A stretch of DNA of 64,000 bases from Erwinia sp. (GTDB taxonomy: Bacteria > Pseudomonadota > Gammaproteobacteria > Enterobacterales > Enterobacteriaceae): assembly GCA_964016415.1 (NCBI GenBank), contig OZ024666.1, positions 620,001-684,000 on the forward strand, written 5' to 3'. A program made the position numbers and the translations under genes. Each line of letters begins with the position of its first letter. Within the stretch, counting starts at the first letter, position 1. The notes beneath the pieces were generated by a model that ran no database searches, was not told the DNA's origin, and saw only the letters and a list, made by a program, of their open reading frames with translations. Positions 27,455-37,173 of the stretch are shown here, one piece after another.

Positions 27455-28402
27455 TTAGTGACCAAGACGCTTCTCAATAGCATCCATCAGTTGCCCGGTG
27501 ATAGAGATGGGGAATGCGCTCTCTATCTCTCTTACACAGGTCGGGCTGGTGACATTGATTTCGGTCAGTCTGTCGCCAATGATATCCAGACCAACAAAAA
27601 TGAGCCCTTTGGCTTTTAAAACAGGTGCGACGCGCCGGGCTATACTCCAGTCACTTTCACTCAGCGGCCGGGCTTCACCTCGTCCACCTGCGGCGAGGTT
27701 ACCTCGCGTCTCTCCGGATTTCGGAATACGAGCCAGGCAGTAAGGTACCGGTTCTCCATCAACAACCAGTACACGTTTATCGCCATCGCTGATCGCAGGC
27801 AGATAATTTTGTGCCATGCAGTAGCATTGGCCGTGCTGTGTCAGCGTTTCAATAATTACCGACAGGTTATGATCACTTGGGCTGACACGGAAAATAGAAG
27901 CTCCGCCCATCCCGTCCAGTGGTTTGAGAATAATATCGCCGTGTTGATGCCAGAATGCTTTGATACGCTCTGCATCTCGTGTCACCAGGGTATCCGGGGT
28001 AAGGTCGGCAAACCATGCAGTGAACAACTTTTCGTTACAGTCGCGCAGACTCTGTGGCTTATTAACGATCAGCGTACCCAGCTCCTCGGCGCGCTCAAGG
28101 ATATAAGTCGCATAGATAAACTCAGTATCAAAAGGGGGATCTTTACGCATCAGCACCACGTGCAGATCAGCCAGGGCGATATCCTGCTCTTGTTCAAAAC
28201 GGAACCAGGCGGCACTGTTTTGCTCAACGGTAAGTGTACGGGTGCGAGCGCGAGCCTGGCCGGCATGCAGGTAGAGATCCTGCATTTCCATATAGTGGAT
28301 CTCATAACCGCGTCGCTGGGCTTCCAGTAGCATCGCGAAGCTGGTGTCTTTTTTGATGTTGATGGTCTCTATGGGGTCCATCACTATACCAAGCTTAATC
28401 AT
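27455..28402 (-). CDS. gshB: glutathione synthetase
   Basis: The start at 28402 ([19 protein letters not shown]) gives 315 residues (E. coli 316). The ATP-grasp signatures are present: [31 protein letters not shown] (ATP lid region) and [19 protein letters not shown] (metal ligands). It joins gamma-glutamylcysteine and glycine using ATP. It follows rsmE in the same direction. The 34-codon frame extension upstream is not conserved. Confidence 0.95.
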   Translation of the reverse strand: MIKLGIVMDPIETINIKKDTSFAMLLEAQRRGYEIHYMEMQDLYLHAGQARARTRTLTVEQNSAAWFRFEQEQDIALADLHVVLMRKDPPFDTEFIYATYILERAEELGTLIVNKPQSLRDCNEKLFTAWFADLTPDTLVTRDAERIKAFWHQHGDIILKPLDGMGGASIFRVSPSDHNLSVIIETLTQHGQCYCMAQNYLPAISDGDKRVLVVDGEPVPYCLARIPKSGETRGNLAAGGRGEARPLSESDWSIARRVAPVLKAKGLIFVGLDIIGDRLTEINVTSPTCVREIESAFPISITGQLMDAIEKRLGH

Positions 28403-28652
28403 GTTGACTCTCCGGTGGGCGGTTGCCGTTGCTATAGTCAGGCAGGATTTGCCCTTATGGTTAAGTGTTATGGGTGCAACGTAGTCGTTAATCCGGCCAC
28501 TCAAACTGCACCCCGAATGTCGTGTGAAGCAAAGGCGATATTGTGGGTGGTTTCAGCGTGCCTGTGTTGCGGGCGGCCTATGTTATGTCAGCTCCCGGTT
28601 TTCAGAGTAAGCATAGCCTGCGTTCTGAAACTGATGTCAATGCCCCGCCGGC

Positions 28653-29384
28653 TCACCCTACATCACCAAAACGTACCTGCAGAGCGGTAATCGCAGTGAG
28701 TGCGGCAGTTTCCGTGCGCAGTACCCGGGGTCCAAGCAGAATATCATTGAAGCCTTGTTGTTGCGTCATGGCAATTTCACTGTCAGATAACCCACCTTCC
28801 GGGCCGATCAATAATCTGACTCGCTCAACCGGTAAGGGCAGAGTATTGATGCTATGTGCCGCGCGGGGATGCAGGTTAAGTTTCACGCCTGATTCCTGTT
28901 CAGCACACCATTCTGCTAAGGATTGGACCGGACGCACCTCAGGGAGCTGATTTCTTCCACATTGCTCACAGGCAGCGATAGCAATTTTTTGCCATTGTTG
29001 TACTTTTTTATCCATGCGTTCGGCATCGAGTCTGACACCACAACGTTCAGAGAGCAGGGGGGTAATGATATTGACCCCCAGCTCGACAGCTTTCTGAATG
29101 GTAAATTCCATCTTCTCGCCACGGGAGATAACCTGGCCTAAATGCAGAAAAAGTGGCGATTCACAACTGTTGTGCTCTACTGTTCCGATATGCACCTGGA
29201 CCTGTTTTTTGCCGATGTTGATAAGTGTCGCCAGGGCACAATGATTCTGTCCGTCAAACAGGGTAATTTGCTGGCCTGTGGTCATGCGTAAAACGCGTGC
29301 AACATGATTCGCTGCATCTTCACTCAGCGTCAGTTCAGTATCAGCTTGCAACTGCCCAGCCTGATAAATACGGGGGATGCGCAT
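28653..29384 (-). CDS. rsmE: 16S rRNA (uracil1498-N3)-methyltransferase
   Basis: From 29384 ([12 protein letters not shown]) the protein has 243 residues, the E. coli length. An N-terminal PUA-like domain is followed by a SPOUT (knotted) methyltransferase domain with [11 protein letters not shown] and [16 protein letters not shown], the SAM-binding knot. It methylates U1498 in the 30S decoding region. The 250 bases between it and gshB show no gene. Confidence 0.95.
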   Translation of the reverse strand: MRIPRIYQAGQLQADTELTLSEDAANHVARVLRMTTGQQITLFDGQNHCALATLINIGKKQVQVHIGTVEHNSCESPLFLHLGQVISRGEKMEFTIQKAVELGVNIITPLLSERCGVRLDAERMDKKVQQWQKIAIAACEQCGRNQLPEVRPVQSLAEWCAEQESGVKLNLHPRAAHSINTLPLPVERVRLLIGPEGGLSDSEIAMTQQQGFNDILLGPRVLRTETAALTAITALQVRFGDVG

Positions 29385-29439
29385 CAGCACTCCTGTGGGG
29401 CCCGGAGGATTACCCCTGTCAGATAATAAATAGGCTATG

Positions 29440-30147
29440 TTAGCGCATGCAGCCCTGTTGTACATAGGGGTTATGGTTGCCCTGCATAGCCGCAATACGT
29501 TTATCTCTTTCACACTCCCAGGCGGTGACGGGATAGCGTTGGTTCCATACTGTCATTAGCTGAGTCTGTTGTTTTGACATGCTGATACGATATTGGTCGC
29601 GCATGTAGAACCAGGTGCGGGCAATTGCCCCACGTGCACGTTCCGGCGGTTCAGCCAGACGGTTTTTGAAATCAACTTTCATCGCACACTGACCATACTG
29701 ACCTTCACCGCCGTTCCACTGGCTGTACATAAAGTTACCGCGATCACCGTTCACTTCACCAATGGCGGGTTGCAGATTATGCAGGTCTGACTCCATACGG
29801 CGATACTCAGCATCTTCAGCACACTGTTTTCTGCCACCATTCTGCCAGCATTGTCGCTGGTGGCCAAAAGTCCATGCCGGCACGACATGCTCCCACTCAA
29901 TGCGTTGTGCCCGGTTGGCATTTTTACGCACCTGATAACCGCATGAGGCGAGGTCCGGTACGCCAGCTTTGCCTTGCCAGCGAATTTTACAACCACAGTA
30001 AAATGAACCCGGAGCATCTTCGTTGATGATAACCGAGGCGATTTTTGCCTGACTAAAGTTATTTTGCTGGTAGTTTTTTATGGTGAGAGCATCTACTGAA
30101 CTGATTGACAAAGCAAAGAGCAAAACTGCAAAAAATGTGCGAAGCAT
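29440..30147 (-). CDS. endA: periplasmic endonuclease I
   Basis: The start at 30147 ([20 protein letters not shown], signal peptide) gives 235 residues, as in E. coli. The catalytic block is [18 protein letters not shown] with the conserved His, and Cys pairs (FYCGCKI; CGYQV; QQGC) form disulfides in the periplasm. It cuts double-stranded DNA non-specifically. Immediately upstream lies the inserted sor operon; in E. coli endA follows sprT. Confidence 0.95.
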   Translation of the reverse strand: MLRTFFAVLLFALSISSVDALTIKNYQQNNFSQAKIASVIINEDAPGSFYCGCKIRWQGKAGVPDLASCGYQVRKNANRAQRIEWEHVVPAWTFGHQRQCWQNGGRKQCAEDAEYRRMESDLHNLQPAIGEVNGDRGNFMYSQWNGGEGQYGQCAMKVDFKNRLAEPPERARGAIARTWFYMRDQYRISMSKQQTQLMTVWNQRYPVTAWECERDKRIAAMQGNHNPYVQQGCMR

Positions 30148-30319
30148 ATTCCAAAATTTCACTAAACAGGAAAAAAAACAGGGTAACAGAAGCGACACCA
30201 CAGCCGCAAATATTCAGCAATTCAGTGCAGAGGGTGATGCTCCGTTTTCATGCTGAAACAGATAAAAAAGCGGGAAGCAGACTACCGAAACCCGCACTTG
30301 CGGGCATCGGTATGGGGGC

Positions 30320-31552
30320 TTAATTGTTTGAGATGTCCGGAGCATGAGTCAACAGATACGTTTCGGCATCTTTTGACCAGATCCCGTTATGACGTTTTAT
30401 AATCTCGGCCAGTTACGGGTCGGAAATGTTTCCCAGCGCTGTGAGTGGAATATTTTTTGTGGTGTACACCAGCTTTTTACCGCCACCAATTGTGGGGAGG
30501 TTTAGCGTGGCATCACCTGCTGCATTAAGCCCGAGAATGTGAGTAACCACTTTCGCCGTCTGTACTTTTTTCTCCTGCATCAGTTTTACCGCGGCACGCA
30601 TGTCATCGGTATTACCACCAGAAGTGCCAACATAGTGGGTGAAGGCGTAATGGACATCATAAAAGTTGATTGGCGCACTGAAATTTTTATCTTGTGGACC
30701 GGCGAAGAAGTTCAGACAACCGTCTGTGGCCAGCAGCGATGAAGCCATAGTGATAAGCGATTCATTGGGGACGAAAACAAAGATATCGTCAAAACCGAGA
30801 TCGTTGGTCAGTGCCATCAGTACTTCACGGCTGGCATCATTGCCGTCAAGATAAGCAATTTTTGTCTGTGGCTCAGAGGCGTAATGCTGGCGTGCATAGC
30901 TCAGTTTCTCTTTGTTGGTATCGGTCACCACCAGCAGAGCCGGGTTTACCGGGCCATGGAGTGCGTAGTCAATCGCCAGCAGCCCCATCGGACCGGTTCC
31001 TCCCAGAATCAGTGTTCTCCCCTGAGGGCGAATACCCATGACCGGATTATAGCTGCCTGGTTGCAGGTGATAGTTGGCATTGAACGCACCGATAACACAG
31101 GAAAGTGGTTCTACCAGTGACCCTTCAAACCAGCTATCACCCTCCCAGCAAAGCAGGCAATCTTGTTCCATCACTTCATTAGGGATAACTATGTGGGTTG
31201 CTTCTCCACCAATCCAGGGGAACGAGTAGCCTGAGCAGTCAGGACGGTCTGGCAATTGCAGGTTGGCCTGAATAACATAGCGTTGACCTGCATGAAATTT
31301 GTGCTGCCACTTTTTGCCGACAGCAATAATTTCACCGCAAAATTCATGACCAATGATAATTGGTTTAGTGGCGACATCATCTGGCACTTTTTTATGTGCT
31401 TCACCTTGGTTGGCCTCCTTCCATGAAGAGAGGCACAGACTATCGGTGACCACACAAGCGAGGATTTCATCATCCTGCATTGCGCGAAGTTGAAAGGTTT
31501 CCAGACGCAGATCGCGTTTTCCGTAGAGTCGCAGGGCGGTTGTGGTTTGCAT
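30320..31552 (-). pseudogene. sorE: L-sorbose-1-phosphate reductase with premature stop
   Basis: The zinc-type alcohol dehydrogenase-like frame starts at 31552 and meets TAA at 30413-30415 after 379 residues (GNISDP-stop). The same frame continues without a gap for 30 more codons (LAEIIKRHNGIWSKDAETYL...) to a second TAA at 30320-30322, giving 410 sense-like positions in all, about the usual SorE length. The body is intact: Cys and His metal ligands (GHEFCGEIIAVG), the NAD(P) motif LGGTGPMGLLAIDYALHG and GTSGGNTDDMRAAV. The truncated form lacks the C-terminal helix. It converts L-sorbose 1-phosphate to sorbitol 6-phosphate. Whether the 379-residue form works is unknown. Confidence 0.75.
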
Positions 31553-31717
31553 AAATCACCTTTTCTTTTTGGCATGTCAACCCACAGCGTGACGAGGTTT
31601 TCAGGCTTGTCGCCGGATTACATTACCCGTCTTACGTTGAGTGATCGGATTGCTGTGGGCCGAACATGCTGGGTTAGTGGGTTGAATTAGCCCCGGCATC
31701 ACCGGGAATGGCATAAA
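31553..31717. other. structured intercistronic region between sorM and sorE
   Basis: TCAACCCAC (31577-31585) is complementary to GTGGGTTGA (31677-31685), and the overlapping CCCACAGC (31581-31588) is complementary to GCTGTGGG (31652-31659). A short CCGG-centred hairpin lies near 31692-31708. The alternative pairings could reduce or time sorE expression relative to sorM. Confidence 0.4.
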
Positions 31718-32542
31718 TCAGGATAAAAAACCCAGCGCATTACCGATAATCCCTAAAGCGAACAGGGCAAATATCAGCCATACCGGATTAATTTTTTTAT
31801 TGAGCAGCTTCACCATCAGTAAGGTCAGCCCCAGAGCTAATAAGCCAGGACAGAGCTGATCGAGGATGTTCTGTACTGTCATGGTGACAGTTGAACCTGT
31901 GCCATCAGGGGTTTGTGATACAACCATCGGCACATTGATGGAGGTCCATTTGGTGACCAGCACGCCCATGACAAACAGACCAAGAATAGAGGCACCCTCA
32001 GTCAGTTTTTGCAATAAATTACCGCCCATGTCGCTGACAATATTGACACCTTTACGGAAGCCCAGTTGCAGTCCATACCATTTCATTGCAAGGCGTACCG
32101 CATTGAAAATGATGAAAAAAAGTAACGGGCCGAGCATGTTGCCGGAGAGTGCCAGTGACGCGCCAAGTGCTGCGGTAATCGGTCGTAATGTTCCCCATAC
32201 CAAAGGGTCGCCAACTCCGGCGAGCGGGCCCATCAAGCCGACTTTGATGCCATTGATCGCACCATCGTCGATAGCTGCACCATTAGCACGGGCCTCTTCC
32301 ATGGCGACAGTAACGCCAATCACCGGGCCACAGACTGCCGGAGTGGTGTTGAAAAACACCAGATGACGTTTCAGTGCGGCAACCTGATCTTCTTTCAGTG
32401 GATAGAGGCGTTTGATTGCCGGAATCATGTCATAGCAAAATTCGAGACCGTGAATTCGTTCATAGTTAAAGGAGGCCTGCTGCAGATTGGAGCGCAGAAA
32501 CATGCTTATCAGGTCTCCCCGGGTAATTTTTTTCTGTTCCAT
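31718..32542 (-). CDS. sorM: PTS L-sorbose transporter subunit IID
   Basis: The start at 32542 (MEQKKITRGDLISMFLRSN) with GGAG in front gives 274 residues. It is a mannose-family EIID component: N-terminal FLRSNLQQASFNYERIHGLEFCYDMIPAI, GPLAGVGDPLVWGTLRP and C-terminal membrane segments. With SorA (IIC) it forms the membrane channel. sorA ends 12 bases upstream, in the operon order sorC-D-F-B-A-M-E. Confidence 0.93.
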   Translation of the reverse strand: MEQKKITRGDLISMFLRSNLQQASFNYERIHGLEFCYDMIPAIKRLYPLKEDQVAALKRHLVFFNTTPAVCGPVIGVTVAMEEARANGAAIDDGAINGIKVGLMGPLAGVGDPLVWGTLRPITAALGASLALSGNMLGPLLFFIIFNAVRLAMKWYGLQLGFRKGVNIVSDMGGNLLQKLTEGASILGLFVMGVLVTKWTSINVPMVVSQTPDGTGSTVTMTVQNILDQLCPGLLALGLTLLMVKLLNKKINPVWLIFALFALGIIGNALGFLS

Positions 32543-32553
32543 ATCAGACTCCA

Positions 32554-33351
32554 TCAGTCATCGAGTTGGTCAAGGGCAGAGGAAGAGGAAGGTGAAATCT
32601 GTGCTTCAGATTTGCGCCACTGTGGATTCAATTGGATATAAATCAGCGCAATAATCACGCCGACACCGCCAAAGGCCAGCAGGCTGAAATCAAGATAGCC
32701 GCCAGCAATAAACCCAAGGAAGAAGAAAGGCATTAAATACCGCACGCCCATCATGCATAGCACCATGGCGTAGCCGACCACCACGATAAAACCGCCCGCG
32801 ATTTGCAGACCCCGGGTGATGAATTCCGGAATGGCGTTGAGCATGCTACTGACCATATCCGCACTGACAAACAGAGAAACCACCAGTGCCGGGATGGCGA
32901 CGCGCAGTGCCTGAATACCCAGCGCTGAAACGTGAAGTAGATCGATAGTTCTAAAATGTGCCTCTTCAGCGGCTTTATCCGCCGCATGCTGGAACACCAC
33001 GGTAATGGTTCGGGCGAAGACTGTGAGCACCTGACCTGCCGCCGCGACCGGGAGCGCGATGGCGATGCCGGTGGCAATACTTTGCTGACCCACTATAACC
33101 AGAATGGCTGAGATGATGCTGGCCAGTGCCGAGTCAGGGGATTGTGCTGCACCGACATTCATCCAGCCCAGAGCAATCAATTCCAGTGTGCCGCCGAGCA
33201 TAATGCCGGTTTTGATATCGCCGAGAATTAAACCAATCACAGTACAGGCAATTAATGGGCGATGTGTCTGAAATTCATCTAATACACTTCCCGCGCCAGC
33301 AATACAGGAAAAAATAAATATAGCTATTATCTGTAGAGTGTTAATTTCCAT
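32554..33351 (-). CDS. sorA: PTS L-sorbose transporter subunit IIC
   Basis: This 265-residue polytopic membrane protein of the mannose/sorbose EIIC family has recognisable blocks LQIIAIFIFSCIAGAGSVLDEFQTHRPL, LGGTLELIALGWMNVGAAQSPDSALAS and many hydrophobic segments. It makes the L-sorbose path through the inner membrane together with SorM. The frame is intact. Confidence 0.93.
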   Translation of the reverse strand: MEINTLQIIAIFIFSCIAGAGSVLDEFQTHRPLIACTVIGLILGDIKTGIMLGGTLELIALGWMNVGAAQSPDSALASIISAILVIVGQQSIATGIAIALPVAAAGQVLTVFARTITVVFQHAADKAAEEAHFRTIDLLHVSALGIQALRVAIPALVVSLFVSADMVSSMLNAIPEFITRGLQIAGGFIVVVGYAMVLCMMGVRYLMPFFFLGFIAGGYLDFSLLAFGGVGVIIALIYIQLNPQWRKSEAQISPSSSSALDQLDD

Positions 33352-33420
33352 AATTTGTCACCTTGAGGGTATAAGAGTCCCTGCCTGTTAATTAAGGCAT
33401 ATTAATACAGGTGTCTTCTG

Positions 33421-33912
33421 TTATTCTGTAATCGATTGTTCGGCTATGTCGATAATATTAACCGATGGATCTGAAGCGACAACGCGTAAGCCCAGCTTGA
33501 TACCTAATTTATTCAGTTGTTTAAAAGTATGCATATCTTCTGAATCTACAGAGAAAGCTTTGGTTAATTGTTTTTTTCCTGGTCGACATGCCATTCCACC
33601 AATATTTAATGTGGTTATTTTTACACCCTCCCGAATCATGCTTAACACATCATGAGGATTAGTGAATAAATAGAATACAGTTTCGTTTTTATATTGCGGG
33701 TTGTGATAAACAGCGATGGCTTTTTCAATATTAACTACATTGACTTTGATTCCTGGTGGTGCAGCCTGACGCAGTAATGTACGCCGAATTTCATCGTTAT
33801 AGACTACATCATTACAGATAATGATTCTCTGTGCATTGGCAATTTTCGACCATACCGTGGTGACCTGACCATGAATTAAACGGTCATCAATGCGAGCGAG
33901 AGTAATATTCAT
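33421..33912 (-). CDS. sorB: PTS L-sorbose transporter subunit IIB
   Basis: This 163-residue cytoplasmic EIIB protein of the mannose family starts MNITLARIDDRLIHGQVTTVW, with the phosphorylation-site His at residue 14. Other motifs are IICNDVVYNDEIRRTLLRQAAP and LNIGGMACRPGKKQLTKAF. It carries phosphate from SorF to L-sorbose at SorA/SorM. It starts in a one-base overlap with the sorF stop. Confidence 0.93.
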   Translation of the reverse strand: MNITLARIDDRLIHGQVTTVWSKIANAQRIIICNDVVYNDEIRRTLLRQAAPPGIKVNVVNIEKAIAVYHNPQYKNETVFYLFTNPHDVLSMIREGVKITTLNIGGMACRPGKKQLTKAFSVDSEDMHTFKQLNKLGIKLGLRVVASDPSVNIIDIAEQSITE

Positions 33913-34319
33913 CAGAAATCCTCCTCAACGGTTTCAGGTAGCCGCCAGATAACACAGCACTGACGGGAGATGCTCTCAAGGTGATTACATAGTTGATCAG
34001 CGTTCATGCTTTGCTGGTTATCGACCAGTTCGAGAGCAAGGGGTAAAGAGAGGCCACTGATTAGCGATAGCTGTGGGTCGCCCATCGCCAGTCCCGCAGC
34101 AGCATTCCATGGGTTGCCACACTGTAAGTCAACGAAAATCAGCCACTCTTCAGTAGGGTGAGAGCTTACTAACTTGTTCAGTTTATTGGTGATATCGGCG
34201 CTATTTTCACCGGGTACAAACTCTACCGCAGTGACACTGACCTCGCCACACACCATGCGTACTGACTCCAGCATGGCTGTCGCCAGTTGACCATGTGCGC
34301 AGAAAATAACATTCATCAT
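33912..34319 (-). CDS. sorF: PTS L-sorbose transporter subunit IIA
   Basis: This 135-residue EIIA protein of the mannose family has the phosphohistidine in VIFCAHGQLATAML (His9). Further family features are an acidic pocket VEFVPGENSADI and a GNPWNAAAG loop. It accepts phosphate from HPr. It is 8 bases behind sorD and overlaps sorB. Confidence 0.9.
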   Translation of the reverse strand: MMNVIFCAHGQLATAMLESVRMVCGEVSVTAVEFVPGENSADITNKLNKLVSSHPTEEWLIFVDLQCGNPWNAAAGLAMGDPQLSLISGLSLPLALELVDNQQSMNADQLCNHLESISRQCCVIWRLPETVEEDF

Positions 34320-34327
34320 TTTTCTCC

Positions 34328-35130
34328 TTAGCCGCGTGTCTTTCCGCCTGCGATGTTAGTGGTGACTCCGGTGATATAACTGGCGCGCTCTGAGAGAAGA
34401 TAACAAACAAAATCAGCAACCTCTGAAAGGCGACCGGAGCGACCAATAGGTATTGAATTTTTAGTGTAGCCTTCGCGCAGCTGTGCAACGGTGATGTTAC
34501 GTGTCCACGCAAGGGCTTCTTCATATTCGGGTATGCGAAGCCCGGTTTTCTCGATGATACCAGGTGCAACGCCTACTACCCGAATTCCGTATTTACCCAG
34601 CTCTTTCGACCATGAGCGGGTAAAACTATTCAGCGCGGCTTTGGTTGCTGCATAGCAGCTTTGACCTTCAGACCCTTCCAGACCGCTTTCAGATGAGACA
34701 TTAACAATCACACCTTCGCGTTGTTTGACCATTTGCCGGGCTACGGCCTGAGACATCAGAAATACGCCTTTCCGGTTAATATTGACCATTTTTTCAAATG
34801 TCGTTTCATTCGATTCGTAGAGACCTGCAGGTTTTTTTCGTCGACTAATAAGCGTGGGAAGTTGATGCCAGAATTATTAACCAGTCCATCGATACGACCG
34901 CACTGTTGAATAATTTCTGAAATAGTTTTATTGACTTCACTGGCGCTTGAAATATCTGTGGCTCTGAAAGTGTAATTATTATAGTCGGCATGTTTATCCC
35001 CACTGTAGATATCGACCATCTGTACTTTTGCACCCTGAGCTAATAGCTCATCAACAATTGCCAGGCCAATTCCTGAGGCGCCACCGGTAACAATAATGAT
35101 TTTATTTTCTAAATTAAGCCATGTTTCCAT
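34328..35130 (-). pseudogene. sorD: sorbitol-6-phosphate 2-dehydrogenase with a -1 frame change
   Basis: The N-terminal SDR part (124 codons from 35130: IIVTGGASGIGLAIVDELLAQG, GLVNNSGINFPR) and the C-terminal part (frame reaching 34328: NVSSESGLEGSEGQ, YAATKAALNSF, GVAPGIIEKTGL) are in different frames. The frames meet at an A7 run (plus-strand 34832-34838). Read with -1 shift at A_AAA_AAC (minus strand 34837 to 34831) the whole is 268 codons with no other defect, the normal SorD length. Either one base was lost (or mis-sequenced) in the run, or the gene relies on frameshifting. It would oxidise sorbitol 6-phosphate to fructose 6-phosphate. Confidence 0.75.
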
Positions 35131-35198
35131 TGTTAACTCCTTTTTTCAGGTGTAGCGATCCCTCACAGTTGTGCTGTGTGAAATCATAATATCAATAA

Positions 35199-36152
35199 TT
35201 ATTTCAGCAGTGACTCAGCCGTTTCTCTATTTGTCACCAGACAATTGATTAAATTTCCATTTAATGCGCCAAGAATGCCGGCGTATTTTTCTTCACCTAT
35301 AGCGATGCCCACCGAGTAACGAGCCTGTTTCAGTTTTGCTATCTCTATAGAGAGCGTTTTCTCGCTCATGGCGGTTTCCACCATGACGCCATCAATATTG
35401 TAAAACCGTGAGCAGATATCACCGGCCACCTGGCGGGCATTGAGATCATCACTCTCTTCACTACCGTAATAGGCGTGCCAGTTGTCGCCATCGCGGATGG
35501 CCGGAGAACCAATACCTACCAGAGCTACGTCGAGATTATCCCAGTAGGACGCGATAGTTTTAAAGTGTTGAGACTGCATAATACCATTACGAATTAAGGC
35601 GTTATCCAGCATCGCTGGGAAGTCAGCAAGATGGGATTCAGCTTTAAGTTTCGCAGCGGCTCCGTAAGTCAGGGTATTCACGTGGTAGCGGCTTTCCAGT
35701 TTACCGGAAGGACCACCAATGATCGGCACACAGATAACCTGACGTGACTGGTTGACCTGAGGTAAATGCTCTACCAGTGCGCGTACGCCTCGCCCCCAGG
35801 AAAATCCGACGATATCACCGGGTTCGAGTAATCGGTCAACTAACTGAGCACCATTCTGACCGATCAGATTAAGTTGATCATCCTCCTGCGGCGAGTCACA
35901 GGTGGCGACTACGGCCTCTATGAGGCCAAATTTTTGTTTAAGTTGTTGCTCCAGCCACAGATTCTCGTTGTAGTCGTAGTTGATAGCAATGGTGACAATA
36001 CCCTGTTCACGTCCACGTTTCAGTAGCCGGCTGATGGTAGTACGATAGATTCCCAGTTCGCGGGCAATCTGTACCTGAGTGAGATCCTGTTCATAATAAA
36101 GCTGGGCAATCTTAACTATCAGGCGGGTATCGTCACTATTTTCTGTCGGCAT
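35199..36152 (-). CDS. sorC: sorbitol/sorbose operon regulator SorC
   Basis: The start at 36152 (MPTENSDDTRLIVKIA) gives 317 residues. An N-terminal helix-turn-helix (TQVQIARELGIYRTTISRLLKRGREQG) is followed by a SorC/DeoR-type sugar-binding domain (FGLIEAVVA, PGDIVGFSWGRGVR, VPIIGGPSGKLESRYHVNTL, LVGIGSPA). In Klebsiella SorC acts as repressor and L-sorbose-dependent activator of its operon, being its first gene. The TGCAC-type palindromes upstream (36164-36397) are the likely binding sites. Confidence 0.93.
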   Translation of the reverse strand: MPTENSDDTRLIVKIAQLYYEQDLTQVQIARELGIYRTTISRLLKRGREQGIVTIAINYDYNENLWLEQQLKQKFGLIEAVVATCDSPQEDDQLNLIGQNGAQLVDRLLEPGDIVGFSWGRGVRALVEHLPQVNQSRQVICVPIIGGPSGKLESRYHVNTLTYGAAAKLKAESHLADFPAMLDNALIRNGIMQSQHFKTIASYWDNLDVALVGIGSPAIRDGDNWHAYYGSEESDDLNARQVAGDICSRFYNIDGVMVETAMSEKTLSIEIAKLKQARYSVGIAIGEEKYAGILGALNGNLINCLVTNRETAESLLK

Positions 36153-36540
36153 CTTTCGACTCCTGCACATTTGTGCAAATTGCTTTTTTGCTGTCCTGAC
36201 CTGATATAACCATTATCAATCACAGGTAACAAAGCAATTTTCCTCTGTTTTAATTGGGTGCATTGCGTGTTTATGTTGCACATTTGATTTGATTGACTGC
36301 GACAGGTTGCACTTCTGTGCATCATTCATTAACTGTCTGATTTTTATTTTCTTTATCAGACAAGTTTGCATCAATTTTCAGAGGGCACTTTTGTGTTGAA
36401 AGGTGTGATGGATCACATTTAGCGAAAGCGAAAGGGGATTGTGAGTCTGGCATGGCGTTGACGCGTTTATTAGTTCCTATGCCTGTATCACAGATATCTT
36501 TTACAAATGTCTGATCTACAAATAGTGTAACGTTGCGATA
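36153..36540. other. sorC-sprT intergenic control region
   Basis: Apart from the SorC-type palindromes, this 388-base region contains the interrupted palindrome TGTGAT-GG-ATCACA (36404-36417) and A/T-rich tracts suited to a sorC promoter. It holds no gene. It is the left junction of the sor insertion into the core order sprT-endA. Confidence 0.45.
36164..36397. promoter_or_regulatory. SorC-type operator array upstream of sorC
   Basis: TGCACATTTGTGCA (36164-36177) and TGCACTTCTGTGCA (36308-36321) are near-identical palindromes. A half-site TGCACATTTGATTT occurs at 36277-36290 and a decayed copy GGCACTTTTGTGTT at 36384-36397. They lie within 250 bases upstream of sorC, one of them only 12 bases from the start codon. 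The set suggests several SorC binding sites for combined repression and activation. Confidence 0.6.
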
Positions 36541-37065
36541 CTACTCTGAACTGCTGTCACTTGTTATCGGGTTATAGATCAGAGGGTTATTGCACTGTAC
36601 GCAGCGGTATTCACTTTCACCCCGCTGGACACGATGATGACGGCGTATGGTGAGCTGATGTTCGCGACAACGGCAACGATAAAGGAAAGTGCGTCCGCGC
36701 ACGGAAGTCACCGCAAAACGATGTGTACGTTGCGCAGGTCTGCCGAGAACAGTTTCCATCATCCACCGCCACTCTTTACCGTGCGGTGCTACACGGCCAA
36801 AACGTTTCCATACCAGCAGATGCGCAAGTTCATGAGGAACGACTTCATCAATGAAAGCCTGCTGATTTTCTGCCAGCAATACCGGATTAAGGCGTATTTC
36901 CCAGCTTTCCAGCCAGGCGGTACCGGCAATGGAGCCGCGTTGCTGGTAGATAATGGAGGGTTCAGGAAAATCACAGGCAAAGTGCAGCCGGGCACGCTGC
37001 AGATTATCGCGTAATGTGCGCATCACCGCTTGTTGCAGTGCTATCGGAAGACGTAACGATTTCAT
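36541..37065 (-). CDS. sprT: SprT zinc metalloprotease-like protein
   Basis: This 174-residue protein of the SprT family (E. coli 165) has the zinc motif [22 protein letters not shown] (HExxH with a third His) and C-terminal zinc-ribbon cysteines ([19 protein letters not shown]). It resembles the core domain of the eukaryotic SPRTN protease. The function in bacteria is not settled. It lies behind metK in the same direction. Confidence 0.92.
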   Translation of the reverse strand: MKSLRLPIALQQAVMRTLRDNLQRARLHFACDFPEPSIIYQQRGSIAGTAWLESWEIRLNPVLLAENQQAFIDEVVPHELAHLLVWKRFGRVAPHGKEWRWMMETVLGRPAQRTHRFAVTSVRGRTFLYRCRCREHQLTIRRHHRVQRGESEYRCVQCNNPLIYNPITSDSSSE

Positions 37066-37127
37066 AGTACGGCAGGGTATAGCAGCATACTGCGCGACGC
37101 AATAAGCCGGGCATCTCTGAAAGATAA

Positions 37128-37152
37128 ATTTACCGGGGCTGTGTAGCCCCGG
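37128..37152 (-). terminator. intrinsic terminator of metK
   Basis: On the minus strand CCGGGGCT (37152-37145) and AGCCCCGG (37140-37133) form a perfect 8-bp stem with a 4-base loop, 22 bases after the metK stop. It is followed by a TAAATTTATCTTTC stretch. Confidence 0.7.
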
Positions 37153-37173
37153 CGATTTGGATCATAACTGCTA

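Noticed and set aside
31866-32366. 166-codon plus-strand frame
   Set aside because: It is antisense to sorM, which is a clear EIID gene.
36404-36417. Canonical CRP site
   Set aside because: The TGTGA and TCACA halves are separated by 4 bases, not 6, so it was kept only as a palindrome of unknown binder.
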